DNA from: Paractinoplanes ovalisporus
GTDB lineage: Bacteria; Actinomycetota; Actinomycetes; Mycobacteriales; Micromonosporaceae
Assembly (NCBI RefSeq): GCF_016834655.1
Contig: NZ_JAENHP010000038.1
Span: 1 to 55,536 of the forward strand
Direction of reading: 5' to 3'
Length of the DNA stretch: 55,536 nt
In this document: positions 7,816 through 16,175 of the stretch, piece by piece
How positions within the stretch are numbered: the first letter of the stretch is position 1
Layout: each line of letters opens with the position of its first letter
Translations under genes and position numbers: made by a program
Notes under the pieces: model-generated
Database searches by the model: none
Told to the model about the DNA's origin: nothing
Seen by the model: the letters and a program-made list of their open reading frames with translations, nothing else

Positions 7816-8826
7816 TCAGCGGCGGGGGACCACGCCGAGCTCGATCATGCTCTCGGCGGTGTCGAGAACTGACTCGGCGGCGGGCCGGCTCGTCCATCCG
7901 AGTTCGTTCCGGGCCTTGGCGCTGGTGACCTGGTCGTGGTGTCCCCAGAGCGTCAGGCCGATGCGGATGCCGGGTTCGACCCGGGAGATCGCCCACATCA
8001 GCGCGTACGGCATGGCGCGGGTCGGGATGCGGTAGCCGCTTGTCTGGTAGCGGTCTTTGAGGGCGAAGGCCATGTCGCGCCCCCACATGAACTCGTCCCC
8101 GGCGATGTAGCGATTTCCCGCCGCGGCCGGTGTCTCCATGGCGAGCAGATGCAGATGAGCCAGGTCGCGCACGTCGACCACGTTCCATCCGATTTTCGGT
8201 ACGGCGGGCATCGCGGCTCGCATCAATCGACTGATGATGGACACCGAGTTGCCGGCCTCGGCCCGCTGGAGGGGGCCGATGATGGAACCGGGGTTGATGG
8301 CGACCAGCTCGATTCCGGACTGCTCGGCGAATTCCCAGGCCGCCTTCTCGGCGAGGGTCTTGCTCCGGGCGTAGAGGAAGGGGTCGTCGAGGGTTCCCCA
8401 GTCGTCCTCGGTGAAGGCGCGGTTCTCCTGGCGCCCGCTGTGGACGGCGAGACCGGAGGAGGTCATGACCACCCGCTTGACGGTCCCGCTGGTCGCGGCG
8501 GCGCGAAGCACCCGGAGAGTGCCGTCGACCGCGGGACGGATCACCTCGTCCGGGTCCTTCGGGGCGGTGCTGGGGAAGGGGGAGGCCACGTGCCAGATGT
8601 AGTCGCAGCCGCCCACGGCGGTGGTCCAGCCGGCGTCGCGGTCCAAGTCGGCCTCGACGAATTCGAGGGATCCGCCGGTCCGCTCGGCGATCGGGTGCAG
8701 GTGAGCCACGTCGGCGGTCTGGAGATTGCGTACGGTGCCGCGCACGTCGTATCCGTGGTTCAGGAGTTCGGCGATGCAGTGGCCGGCGAGGTATCCGGTG
8801 GCTCCGGTGACGAGAACTTTTGCCAT
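7816..8826 (-). CDS. NAD-dependent epimerase/dehydratase (extended SDR)
   Basis: The 336-residue protein has the N-terminal Rossmann motif TGATGYLAGH and the catalytic YARSK (YxxxK), with VVMTSSG carrying the active Ser. It resembles the dihydroflavonol 4-reductase and aldehyde reductase group of extended SDRs (HVASPFP, PGSIIGP). The start at 8826 has GGAGCG about 9 nt upstream. It follows the secreted hydrolase gene by 40 nt on the same strand, so they are probably cotranscribed and controlled by the MarR protein encoded divergently. Confidence 0.87.
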   Translation of the reverse strand: MAKVLVTGATGYLAGHCIAELLNHGYDVRGTVRNLQTADVAHLHPIAERTGGSLEFVEADLDRDAGWTTAVGGCDYIWHVASPFPSTAPKDPDEVIRPAVDGTLRVLRAAATSGTVKRVVMTSSGLAVHSGRQENRAFTEDDWGTLDDPFLYARSKTLAEKAAWEFAEQSGIELVAINPGSIIGPLQRAEAGNSVSIISRLMRAAMPAVPKIGWNVVDVRDLAHLHLLAMETPAAAGNRYIAGDEFMWGRDMAFALKDRYQTSGYRIPTRAMPYALMWAISRVEPGIRIGLTLWGHHDQVTSAKARNELGWTSRPAAESVLDTAESMIELGVVPRR

Positions 8827-8866
8827 GATTTATCGCTCCGATGAGTAGTGCTGAAGGTCGTTCCGC

Positions 8867-9970
8867 CTACTTGGATTCGACCCTGCCGAGTGCGTCCGCC
8901 GTCTTGTTCAGGGCGCTTACCGCGCGGGGCCACGACTGGTCGCCCGGGTAGAGCTGACTCCAGAGGTAAGCCCACGACATGGCCCGGACCACGGCGACCC
9001 GTTGCGGGTTCTCGTCGGTGGTCTCCTTCGCGTCGTAGCCGGCGACGCCGCCGAGCGAGTGCTGTGCGCCGTACATGGTCAGCAGGCTCTTCGGGCCGGG
9101 ACTCTGGGTGTAGGCGTCGAAGCGCCAGTCCGTGCGGGTCGAGAAGGCCGGGTTGACGTCCTGGTCGCCGGCGATGATCAGGGCCGGCTTCTTCATCGTG
9201 TCGAAGGTGATCGTCCGCATGGCGGGCGACGCTGCCTTCGCGGGCGGGATCAGGTCGTTGCCGTTACCGGCCGGGGCCATGGCCACACCGGCCTTGATCC
9301 GCCGATCCGTGAGGTTGAGCGGGCCGTCGACCGGGTCGGTCACGCCTTGGCCGAGCAGCATGGTGGCGGTGGTGCCGCCCATGGAGTGCCCGACGACGGC
9401 GATGCGGTTGCGGTCGAGCCGGCCCCGCAGTTCCGGTACGGAGTTCTCGATCCGGTTGAGGTGGTCGAGGATGTAGGTCATGTCGTCGACCCGCTCCCGC
9501 CAGTGCAGCGAGCCTTCCGGGTCTTTCTCGTCGCGCAGGCCCAGGAATTTCGCGTCGAGGTGGGTGGGCTGGATGACGGCGAAGCCGTGGGCGGCGTAGA
9601 AGTCGGCCAGCGGCGCGTACCCGTACATGGAGGCGAGGTAGTTCGAGGACCCGTGTCCGTGTGACAGCAGGATGACCGGCAGCGCCTTGCCGGCCGTGGG
9701 GGCCGAGATCTTGAGTTGCAGGTCGACCGGCCGCCCCTTCACGGGCACCGTCAGCGGTTGGTACGTGGTGATCGGCGTGGCCGCGCTGACCGGGATGCCG
9801 CCCTCGAGAACGGGTCGTGAAGTCACGGGTCGCTCCGGCGCCGAAGCCGCGTCGGCTTTGTCCCGGGTGGCGATCCAGCCCGCCGGGACCAGCGCCAGGG
9901 CGACCGCGAAGGCGATCCCCGCTCGCAGCCGGGTGCGGTTGACGGGTGGATTGTTCGTGCTCGCGTGCAT
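8867..9970 (-). CDS. Exported alpha/beta hydrolase (lipase/chlorophyllase-like)
   Basis: A basic start, then a hydrophobic helix (AGIAFAVALALVPAGWIA), marks a signal peptide or anchor. The body is an alpha/beta hydrolase with oxyanion strand LLSHGHGSSNY, nucleophile elbow GHSMGGT and a late His in GAQHSLGG. The acid is probably in AGDQDVNP. This arrangement is seen in chlorophyllase-like and PAF-acetylhydrolase-like enzymes; the substrate is not known. AAGGAG before the ATG supports the start. Two palindromes of the MarR type lie about 90-115 nt upstream. Confidence 0.82.
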   Translation of the reverse strand: MHASTNNPPVNRTRLRAGIAFAVALALVPAGWIATRDKADAASAPERPVTSRPVLEGGIPVSAATPITTYQPLTVPVKGRPVDLQLKISAPTAGKALPVILLSHGHGSSNYLASMYGYAPLADFYAAHGFAVIQPTHLDAKFLGLRDEKDPEGSLHWRERVDDMTYILDHLNRIENSVPELRGRLDRNRIAVVGHSMGGTTATMLLGQGVTDPVDGPLNLTDRRIKAGVAMAPAGNGNDLIPPAKAASPAMRTITFDTMKKPALIIAGDQDVNPAFSTRTDWRFDAYTQSPGPKSLLTMYGAQHSLGGVAGYDAKETTDENPQRVAVVRAMSWAYLWSQLYPGDQSWPRAVSALNKTADALGRVESK

Positions 9971-10060
9971 GGAAACTCCTTCTGGTGCTGAGAGGTCGAG
10001 GCGATTCCCGTACGGATCCCCGGGCCGTCAGCGGCGCTCGATCTGCTACTTGCTCCACAA

Positions 10061-10084
10061 AATCAATGATTAACTCACTGAGTT
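10061..10084. promoter_or_regulatory. Tandem MarR-type palindromes upstream of the hydrolase operon
   Basis: AATCA-A-TGATT at 10061-10071 is followed directly by AACTCA-C-TGAGTT at 10072-10084. Both are perfect palindromes around one centre base and share the form AxTCA-N-TGAxT. They lie between the hydrolase start (minus) and the MarR gene (plus), and a third copy sits in front of marR, so they are probable operators of that MarR. Confidence 0.6.
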
Positions 10085-10160
10085 TGTAAGCTAGCACAGG
10101 TGCGCGCCGGCGCAACAGGCGAAGCGGCCGGGAATGTGTGCGCCAGGAACTCGGTGGCCT

Positions 10161-10185
10161 ACTCAGTGAGTTCGCGCGGTATCGT
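10161..10185 (+). promoter_or_regulatory. marR promoter with autoregulatory palindrome
   Basis: ACTCA-G-TGAGT at 10161-10171 repeats the palindrome found on the other side of the intergenic region. A TATCGT -10 box at 10180-10185 follows, with 6 nt to the ATG at 10192. The palindrome falls in the -35/-10 spacer, the expected place for a repressor that blocks its own promoter. Confidence 0.6.
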
Positions 10186-10191
10186 GAGCCC

Positions 10192-10629
10192 ATGGCGCAG
10201 CGGCAGACGAAGAGGCAGGGCCCGGTCGCCGACCGGAAGGCCGAGATCGTCCAGCTGCTCATCCAGCTCGGTGATCGCGCCCGACGTGTTGTCTCCTCGA
10301 CGATCCAGGAGTTCGGCGCGCCCGAGTCCGTGGCCGAGGCGCTGCGGGTGCTGGGCACTTCCGAAACGCCGCTGACCCTGCGCGACCTCGCGTCCCGGCT
10401 CGGCCGCGACCCGTCGACCGTGAGCCTGGCGGCGGACAAGCTCGAACATGCCGACCTCGTCGTGCGGGTGCCGCACCCCACGGACGGGCGTAAACGCGTG
10501 CTGCAGCTGACCGAGCGGGGAAACGTGCTCTGGGGCACCCTGCAGCATCGCCTTCATGAGTCGAACGTCTTCAACGACCTCGACGCCGCCGAACTGAAGA
10601 CGTTGCTCGAGCTCCTGCGACGCGGCTGA
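10192..10629 (+). CDS. MarR-family transcriptional regulator
   Basis: The 145-residue protein has a winged helix-turn-helix of the MarR type (TLRDLASRLGRDPSTVSLAADKL, then VVRVPHPTDGRKRVLQLTERG, the wing). The start at ATG 10192 is preferred over an upstream GTG at 10138, because a TATCGT -10 box lies exactly 6 nt before it and the operator-like palindrome would otherwise fall inside the gene. It is divergent from the secreted hydrolase and reductase operon and probably represses it together with its own gene. Confidence 0.87.
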   Translation: MAQRQTKRQGPVADRKAEIVQLLIQLGDRARRVVSSTIQEFGAPESVAEALRVLGTSETPLTLRDLASRLGRDPSTVSLAADKLEHADLVVRVPHPTDGRKRVLQLTERGNVLWGTLQHRLHESNVFNDLDAAELKTLLELLRRG

Positions 10630-10639
10630 GCCGCCGCGA

Positions 10640-10800
10640 TCAGAACGGCAGCGTCAGCGGGGTGCGCAGCTCGTGGGCCACGTCGCACACCATGGCCTTA
10701 CGTTCTGTTCGAGTTGCTCGCGCCGGTCGTTGAGCGCGGTAGCCAGGTTGCGGATCATCCACGCCTGGTGGGAGGGCAGGTTCCGGCTGCGGCACGGGTC
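10640..10800 (-). pseudogene. Histidine kinase fossil around the H-box
   Basis: Two frames on the minus strand give a HAMP-end helix (MIRNLATALNDRREQLEQ) and, after a one-base frame change near 10700, the phospho-acceptor box DVAHELRTPLT. The coding signal stops two codons later. Compared with a normal sensor kinase, a few residues between HAMP and the H-box are lost, and everything after the H-box, including the ATPase domain, is missing. No start or regulator partner is nearby. Confidence 0.65.
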
Positions 10801-10889
10801 GCTGGCTACGGACATTTCGGCCAGGTGGGGTGCGTCGGTACGGGTATCGCGCTGCTTTCGCGACAGGCTTGGCGGGCTGCATCCGCGCC

Positions 10890-12122
10890 CTAGCGCACCT
10901 GGCGTACCCGGGTCACGCCGAGGGCGCCGAGAATGCCGAAGAGGGCGCCGCCGATGAACAGGCCGGGGTAGCCGAACGCCGCGATGACTCCGGGCGCCGC
11001 GATGGGGATGAGCGACTGGGGCAGCGACTGGGCGAGGTTGGCGACGCCGAGGTCCTTGCCCGCGTCCTGCTCGTTCGGCAGCACGTCGGCGATGAGGGCG
11101 AGCTCGACGGCGAAGAAGGCGCCGACACCCGCGCCGAGGATGAACTGGCCGAGCAGCATGACCGGGATCGTGGAGGAGAGGGCGATGACGGTCAGGCCGA
11201 CGGTCGCGATCAGCGAGGAGAGGACCACGAAGGGCTTGCGCCGGCCGAGCTTGTCGGAGAGCCAGCCCAGCACCGGAGTGACCAGCAGGAGGCCCACGGC
11301 GTTGACGAGTACGGCCTGGAAGACCATGGTCGGCGCCTCCTCGTCGCTGACGCCGAACTCGGCGATGAGGAAGTAGGCGAGGTAGCTGGTGGCGGTGAAC
11401 TGGGTGGTGTTCAGGAAGAACCGGGTCAGCCAGGCCCAGCCCAGGTCGGGATAGCGGCGCGGGTTGAAGACGAACGACCCGAACAGGGCCTTCGCGTCGA
11501 ACTTGTCGGCGGGCCGCTCGGTGCGGATCCTGTCTTTGATCGGCGTGACCACGACGAGCATGAGCACGATGCCGAACAGGCTGGGGACCAGGCTCTGCAG
11601 TGGGCCGATCGGGAAGAGCTGGACCAGGAAGGTGGCGCCCACGCCACCCACGTTCTGCGCGAGGCTGATGAACGAGGCGACGCGCCCCCGCCGCTGCGGG
11701 TCGACCTGGTCGGGCAGCAGGGCGATGAGAGCGGCGAGGGAGAAGTTGAGCCCGACCTGGGCCACGCTCCAGCCGAGCAGGACGACCGGCACGCTGGGTG
11801 CGAAGGCGATGACGGCGATGCCGGCGTAGCCGATGGCGGCCCCGCTGAAGATCCAGGGTTTGCGCATGCCGAACCGGCTCGTGGTGCGGTCGGACAACCG
11901 CCCGGCCAGCGGGTTGGTGATGAACGAGAAGAAGGCGCCCACGCCGAGCGCGATGCCGAGGTTGGCCGCCGCGCCGTCGACGTCGAGTTCGCGCAGGCGC
12001 AGCGCGATGGTGACGGCCAGCGGGGGCACGAGGGCGATCGACCAGCCGAGCAGGGCCAGGGGGATGGCCGCGACGGCGTACCGGGATCTGGCGGGCACGG
12101 CGGTGCTGATGGTTCTTTCCAC
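10890..12122 (-). CDS. MFS transporter, probable sugar/glycoside permease
   Basis: The 410-residue protein has about twelve hydrophobic segments and MFS loop motifs (NPLAGRLSDRTTSRFGMRKPW in loop 2-3, GWLSDKLGRRKP in loop 8-9). It resembles the glycoside-pentoside-hexuronide or sucrose-type MFS carriers of actinobacteria. GTG at 12122 is taken as the start because AGAGGA lies just upstream; the open frame reaches further to 12182 without a signal. A TetR operator half-way between this gene and tetR suggests it is induced with the alpha-mannosidase. Confidence 0.85.
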   Translation of the reverse strand: MERTISTAVPARSRYAVAAIPLALLGWSIALVPPLAVTIALRLRELDVDGAAANLGIALGVGAFFSFITNPLAGRLSDRTTSRFGMRKPWIFSGAAIGYAGIAVIAFAPSVPVVLLGWSVAQVGLNFSLAALIALLPDQVDPQRRGRVASFISLAQNVGGVGATFLVQLFPIGPLQSLVPSLFGIVLMLVVVTPIKDRIRTERPADKFDAKALFGSFVFNPRRYPDLGWAWLTRFFLNTTQFTATSYLAYFLIAEFGVSDEEAPTMVFQAVLVNAVGLLLVTPVLGWLSDKLGRRKPFVVLSSLIATVGLTVIALSSTIPVMLLGQFILGAGVGAFFAVELALIADVLPNEQDAGKDLGVANLAQSLPQSLIPIAAPGVIAAFGYPGLFIGGALFGILGALGVTRVRQVR

Positions 12123-12188
12123 GTCGGGTCCTCTGAGCTGAGGGAATGCGGCGTCACGGCCGCGTGGAGCGAACCGTAACACCGAATT

Positions 12189-12202
12189 GTTCCGCGTGGA
12201 AC
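12189..12202. promoter_or_regulatory. TetR operator before the MFS transporter
   Basis: GTTCC-GCGT-GGAAC, followed by a T-run, repeats the core of the palindrome between tetR and the mannosidase (GTTCC-ACGT-GGAAC). It lies in the gap between the tetR stop and the transporter start, so the transporter appears to have its own controlled promoter. Confidence 0.7.
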
Positions 12203-12209
12203 TTTTTCT

Positions 12210-12836
12210 TTACCGGGCCGGCGCGAAGAGCTCCTCGAGCAGGGCCATGCCCTCGTGCATGTCGGCGCCGGGGTCGAGCAGCCACTGCGTGGACAGGCCG
12301 TCCAGTGCGGCGATGAGCAGGGAGGCCGCGGTGTCGAGCGGAATGTCGGTGCGGACCCGGCCCTGGTCCCGGAGGTATTCCAGCAGGCTCGAGGCCTGTC
12401 GGCGCAACGAGCGGTAGCGCTCGACGAAGAACTCGCGGGAGTGCTCGTTGCCGGGCTCGAGTGCGCGGGCGACCATGCTGTGCCGGAGAGCCATGAGCCC
12501 GGGGGCCTGCTGGGCGTAGACGGCGGCCATCGGCGCGAATCCCGGTTCCCGGTCGAGCCCGGACTCCTGGGCCTCGGCCAGGGCTTGGCGGTCCTTCTCG
12601 CGCAGAACTTCGAGGAAGAGCTCCTCGCGAGTGTCGAAATAGCGCCGCAGCGCGGCGTGGCTGACCCCGATGGCCTCCCCGATGGCGCGCAGCGAGGTGC
12701 CCTCGAAGCCGAGATCGGCGTAGACCTCGACGGCGCGGTCGAGAATTTGTTGCCGGCGCAGGATGCCTTTCGGGTAGCGGCCTCGCGAGCCCGTGCCCGA
12801 CACCGAGGAGATCTTCGCGGGGGCCTGGTCAGTCAT
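12210..12836 (-). CDS. TetR-family repressor of the mannosidase module
   Basis: The 208-residue regulator has the TetR helix-turn-helix near residues 25-70 (RRQQILDRAVEVYADLGFEG, TSLRAIGEAIGVSHAALRRYFDTREEL). The ligand domain ends normally (LLIAALDGLSTQWLLDP). A TAGGGT -10 box lies 6 nt before the ATG, so the mRNA is probably leaderless. The expected -35 falls inside the 24-bp palindrome shared with the mannosidase promoter. It probably represses itself, the mannosidase and the MFS transporter until a sugar-derived ligand binds. Confidence 0.9.
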   Translation of the reverse strand: MTDQAPAKISSVSGTGSRGRYPKGILRRQQILDRAVEVYADLGFEGTSLRAIGEAIGVSHAALRRYFDTREELFLEVLREKDRQALAEAQESGLDREPGFAPMAAVYAQQAPGLMALRHSMVARALEPGNEHSREFFVERYRSLRRQASSLLEYLRDQGRVRTDIPLDTAASLLIAALDGLSTQWLLDPGADMHEGMALLEELFAPAR

Positions 12837-12856
12837 GCCCTCACCCTAGTGAAAGG

Positions 12857-12880
12857 AAAAAGTTCCACGTGGAACTTTTT
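12857..12880. promoter_or_regulatory. 24-bp perfect palindrome, TetR operator
   Basis: The half-site AAAAAGTTCCAC is followed immediately by its exact reverse complement. It lies between the tetR start (12836, minus) and the mannosidase start (12898, plus) and covers the predicted -35 regions of both. The core GTTCC-N4-GGAAC recurs before the MFS transporter. Confidence 0.85.
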
Positions 12881-12897
12881 GGGTGTACGGTTCCGGC

Positions 12898-15800
12898 ATG
12901 CATGACAACGACGGCCAGGCGCAGCTGCGCATCAGCAATGTTCTGAGCACCCGGCTGGGCCCGCGGCTCTACCGGCGGTTCGCGCCCCTGACCGTGACGG
13001 CGTGGGAAGCGCCCGGTGAGCCGGTGCCCTTCGCGGACGCGGTCACGCGGTCGTACGAGCCGTTCGCGGCCGGGCAGCGGTGGAGCAAGCCCTGGGGTAC
13101 GACCTGGTTCCATGTCACCGGCGAAGTGCCGCCGGACTGGGGTGGCGGGGGCACGGCCGTCCAGATGCTGGTGGACCTCGGATTCAGCGGGCTGCTTCCC
13201 GCCTTTCAGGCCGAGGCGCTCGTCTACCGGCCGGACGGCTCGATCGTCAAGGGCATCGAACCGTTCAACCACGTGGTCGACCTCGACCCGGCCGGCAACG
13301 CGACGATCGACTTCTACATCGAGGCCGCGTCGAACCCGAACATGCTCGAGCACTTCTTCGCGACAACCCTGGCCTCGGCGGCCGGGGGAGCGCCGCTGCC
13401 GTCCGGTTTCGCCTCGCCCCGGCGCAACGACGTGACCCACCTCGGCGACAAGGCGACCGCGGGCACCGACCCCATCTACACGCTGCGGCAGATCACCCTG
13501 GCCGAGCGGGACCTCGCCGTGGACGCGCTGCTGCAGGACGCCGCGGCCCTCATGGGCCTGATCCAGCAGCTCGACGTCGCCTCCCCGCGCCGGGCAGCGA
13601 TCCGGCACGCGCTCGAGCGGATGTGCGACGTCCTCGATCCCGACGACGTCGAGAACACGGTCGCGGCCGCCGCCGCCGAGCTGCGCGAGGTCCTGGCCGC
13701 GCCCGCCCACTCCAGCGCCCACTCGATCGTCGCGGTCGGGCACGCCCACCTCGACTCGGCCTGGCTGTGGCCGACCCGGGAGACGGTTCGCAAGGCCGCC
13801 CGTACCTTCTCCAACGTTCTGACCTTGATGGACGACGATCCCGGCTTCGTGTTCGCCGCCTCCAGCGCGCAGCAGTTCGCCTGGGTCAAGCAGTTCTACC
13901 CCGAACTGTTCGACCGGATCCGCGCCCGGGTCCAGGAGGGACGGCTCATCCCGGTCGGCGGCATGTGGGTCGAGAGCGACACCAACATGCCCGGCGGCGA
14001 GGCCCTGGTCCGGCAGTTCCTGCTCGGGCAGAACTTCTTCCAGCGCGAGTTCGGGGTCCTGTCCCGCGAAACCTGGCTGCCTGACTCGTTCGGCTTCACC
14101 CCGGCGCTGCCGCAGATCGCCCTGGGCGCGGGCACCGACAGCTTCCTGACCCAGAAGCTGTCGTGGAACGACACCAACCGGATGCCGCACCACAGCTTCC
14201 TCTGGGAGGGCCTGGACGGCAGCCGGATCTTCACGCACTTCCCGCCCAACGACACCTACGGCTCCGACCTGAACGCCGGTGACCTGGCCAAGGCTCAGCG
14301 GCAGTACGCCGAACGCGGCGCCTCGAACGTGTCGATGACCCTGTTCGGCTGGTCCGACGGCGGAGGCGGCCCCACCCCGGAGATGCTGGCGGCGGCCCAC
14401 CGCAACCATGACCTCGAAGGCGCCCCGCGCGTCACCCTCGGTTCCCCGGCCCAGTTCTTCGACGAAGCCAAGCGCACCCTGTCCGACCCGGCCGTCTGGT
14501 ACGGCGAGATGTACCTCGAAGGCCACCGCGGGACGTACACCAGTCAGGCCCGTACCAAGCAGGGCAACCGGCGCAGCGAGCACCTGCTGCGCGAGGCCGA
14601 GCTGTGGAGCGCGACCGCGGCCGTACGGGGAATGGCCCCTTACCCGTACGAAGAGCTCGAGTCGATCTGGCAGACGGTGCTGCTGCAGCAGTTCCACGAC
14701 ATCCTCCCGGGATCGGCCATCGCCTGGGTGCACGACGAGGCCGAGGAGCACTATCACCGCGTCGCGGCCCGGCTGGAGGAGATCATCGGTGTCGCCCAGC
14801 GGGCATTGGCCGGTCAGGGCACGAAGACGATCGCCTTCAACGCGGCCCCGGTGACCGCCGGCTCGGTCACCGCGCTCGGCGCCGGCCCGCATGTCGCAGA
14901 CCCGGCCGTCGCACCGGTCCGATCCGAGTCCGGCTACACGCTGGCCAACGGGCGGGTCGCCGCGCGCTTCGACGCGTCCGGCCGGCTGGTCTCCTTCGTC
15001 GACGAGTGGTCCGGCCGGGAGCTGATCGCGCCGGGCGAGGCGGCCGCGGTGCTGCAGATCTTCCGCGACATTCCCGCCATGTTCGAGGCCTGGGACATCG
15101 ACCGCTCCTACCAGCGCTCGATCACCGAGCTGAGCACCCCGGACGCCGTCGACATCGTCGACCGTTCGCTGGTGGTCACGCACACCTACGGCAAATCGAC
15201 GATCGACCAGCGGTACTGGCTGACCGAGGGTGACACCGAGCTGCAGATCGAGACGACCGTCGACTGGCACGAGCAGGAGAAGCTGCTCAAGCTGGCGTTC
15301 CCGCTCGACCTCCGAGCCGATCAGGCCGCCTCCGAGATCCAGTTCGGGCACGTGCTGCGACCGACGTACGTCAACACCTCCTGGGACCATGCGCGCTTCG
15401 AGACGGTCGCGCACAGGTGGGTGCACGTGGCCGAGAACGACTTCGGAGCCGTGGTCGCCAACGGCTCCACGTACGGACATGACGTCACCCGGACCGTGCG
15501 GGCCGACGGCGGCACGACCACCCTGGTCCGCGAGTCGCTGCTGCGCGGCCCGAAGTACCCGGACCCGGAGGCTGACCAGGGCCTGCACGTTCTGCGCACC
15601 GCCCTCGGCTCCGCCCGCGGTGTCATCGACGCGGCTTCGGCCGGCTACCGGATCAACCTGCCGGCCCGCACGCTCGAGAACGCCGGCCACGGCGTTGAGC
15701 CGATCGTGACCGTCTCGGCGCCGTCGGTCCTCGTGGAAGCGGTCAAGCTGGCCGAGGACCGCTCCGGCGACGTCATCATCCGCCTGTACGAGGCGACCGG

Positions 15801-15969
15801 GGCCCGCACCCGCACGGCCGTCCAGCCGAACTTCGAGTACACCGCGGCCCGATCGACCGACCTCCTCGAACGTGACCTCGGCCGGCCGATCTGGCACCCG
15901 CACGAGTCCATCGAGTTGGAGCTGCGTCCGTTCGAGATCGCCACGCTTCGGATCAGCCCGCTCGGGTAG
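12898..15969 (+). CDS. Alpha-mannosidase, glycoside hydrolase family 38
   Basis: The 1023-residue enzyme belongs to the cytosolic, class II type of GH38. Zinc ligands appear in GHAHLD (His282, His284, Asp286). The likely nucleophile is Asp396 in WLPDSFGF. Further family signatures are GGMWVESDTNMPGGEALVRQF, HDILPGSAIAWVHDEAEEHY and the C-terminal beta-sandwich. There is no signal peptide, so it probably trims imported alpha-mannosides inside the cell. A TACGGT box 6 nt before ATG 12898 supports this start over the GTG at 12883. It is divergent from tetR and forms a sugar-use module with the MFS carrier. Confidence 0.93.
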   Translation: MHDNDGQAQLRISNVLSTRLGPRLYRRFAPLTVTAWEAPGEPVPFADAVTRSYEPFAAGQRWSKPWGTTWFHVTGEVPPDWGGGGTAVQMLVDLGFSGLLPAFQAEALVYRPDGSIVKGIEPFNHVVDLDPAGNATIDFYIEAASNPNMLEHFFATTLASAAGGAPLPSGFASPRRNDVTHLGDKATAGTDPIYTLRQITLAERDLAVDALLQDAAALMGLIQQLDVASPRRAAIRHALERMCDVLDPDDVENTVAAAAAELREVLAAPAHSSAHSIVAVGHAHLDSAWLWPTRETVRKAARTFSNVLTLMDDDPGFVFAASSAQQFAWVKQFYPELFDRIRARVQEGRLIPVGGMWVESDTNMPGGEALVRQFLLGQNFFQREFGVLSRETWLPDSFGFTPALPQIALGAGTDSFLTQKLSWNDTNRMPHHSFLWEGLDGSRIFTHFPPNDTYGSDLNAGDLAKAQRQYAERGASNVSMTLFGWSDGGGGPTPEMLAAAHRNHDLEGAPRVTLGSPAQFFDEAKRTLSDPAVWYGEMYLEGHRGTYTSQARTKQGNRRSEHLLREAELWSATAAVRGMAPYPYEELESIWQTVLLQQFHDILPGSAIAWVHDEAEEHYHRVAARLEEIIGVAQRALAGQGTKTIAFNAAPVTAGSVTALGAGPHVADPAVAPVRSESGYTLANGRVAARFDASGRLVSFVDEWSGRELIAPGEAAAVLQIFRDIPAMFEAWDIDRSYQRSITELSTPDAVDIVDRSLVVTHTYGKSTIDQRYWLTEGDTELQIETTVDWHEQEKLLKLAFPLDLRADQAASEIQFGHVLRPTYVNTSWDHARFETVAHRWVHVAENDFGAVVANGSTYGHDVTRTVRADGGTTTLVRESLLRGPKYPDPEADQGLHVLRTALGSARGVIDAASAGYRINLPARTLENAGHGVEPIVTVSAPSVLVEAVKLAEDRSGDVIIRLYEATGARTRTAVQPNFEYTAARSTDLLERDLGRPIWHPHESIELELRPFEIATLRISPLG

Positions 15970-15978
15970 GCCGTCAGA

Positions 15979-16086
15979 TCAGCTACTTGCGGCGAACCGG
16001 TCGTGGCCGAGCCGGTTCATCAGCCGGACGACGTCGGCGGCCATCGCGCGTTGGCTGGACTGGGCATGATCGTCCTCATCTGGCAT
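15979..16086 (-). pseudogene. Alpha/beta-hydrolase (haloacetate-dehalogenase-like) fossil
   Basis: A 35-codon minus-strand stretch reads DDHAQSSQRAMAADVVRLM then NRLGHDRFA. This is the segment just before the nucleophile elbow in haloacetate-dehalogenase-like hydrolases (pattern RAMAADxxxLMxxLGHDRF). The elbow itself, GHDRG, and all the rest are missing; a stop follows after ASS. It is an isolated relic between the mannosidase and the sigma-factor promoter. Confidence 0.5.
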
Positions 16087-16107
16087 CGACACGAAAGACG
16101 GGCAGTT

Positions 16108-16131
16108 GTTTGGGCCGCAGAGGCCGGGGTA
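16108..16131 (+). promoter_or_regulatory. SigB/SigF-class promoter of the sigma factor gene
   Basis: GTTT at 16108-16111, a 15-nt spacer and GGGTA at 16127-16131 match the consensus for actinobacterial SigB/SigF-type sigma factors (GTTT-N14..17-GGGTA). It lies 44 nt before the start of a sigma factor of that class, which suggests autoregulation. Confidence 0.7.
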
Positions 16132-16175
16132 CGGGGCTGAGTCAATCCCGCCGGACGATCAAGGAGTACATCTTC

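Noticed and set aside
12841..15903. A 1020-codon open frame on the minus strand, antisense to the alpha-mannosidase
   Set aside because: It is composed of low-complexity Gly/Arg/Val/Asp-rich sequence without domains and follows from the codon bias of the GH38 gene in a GC-rich genome.
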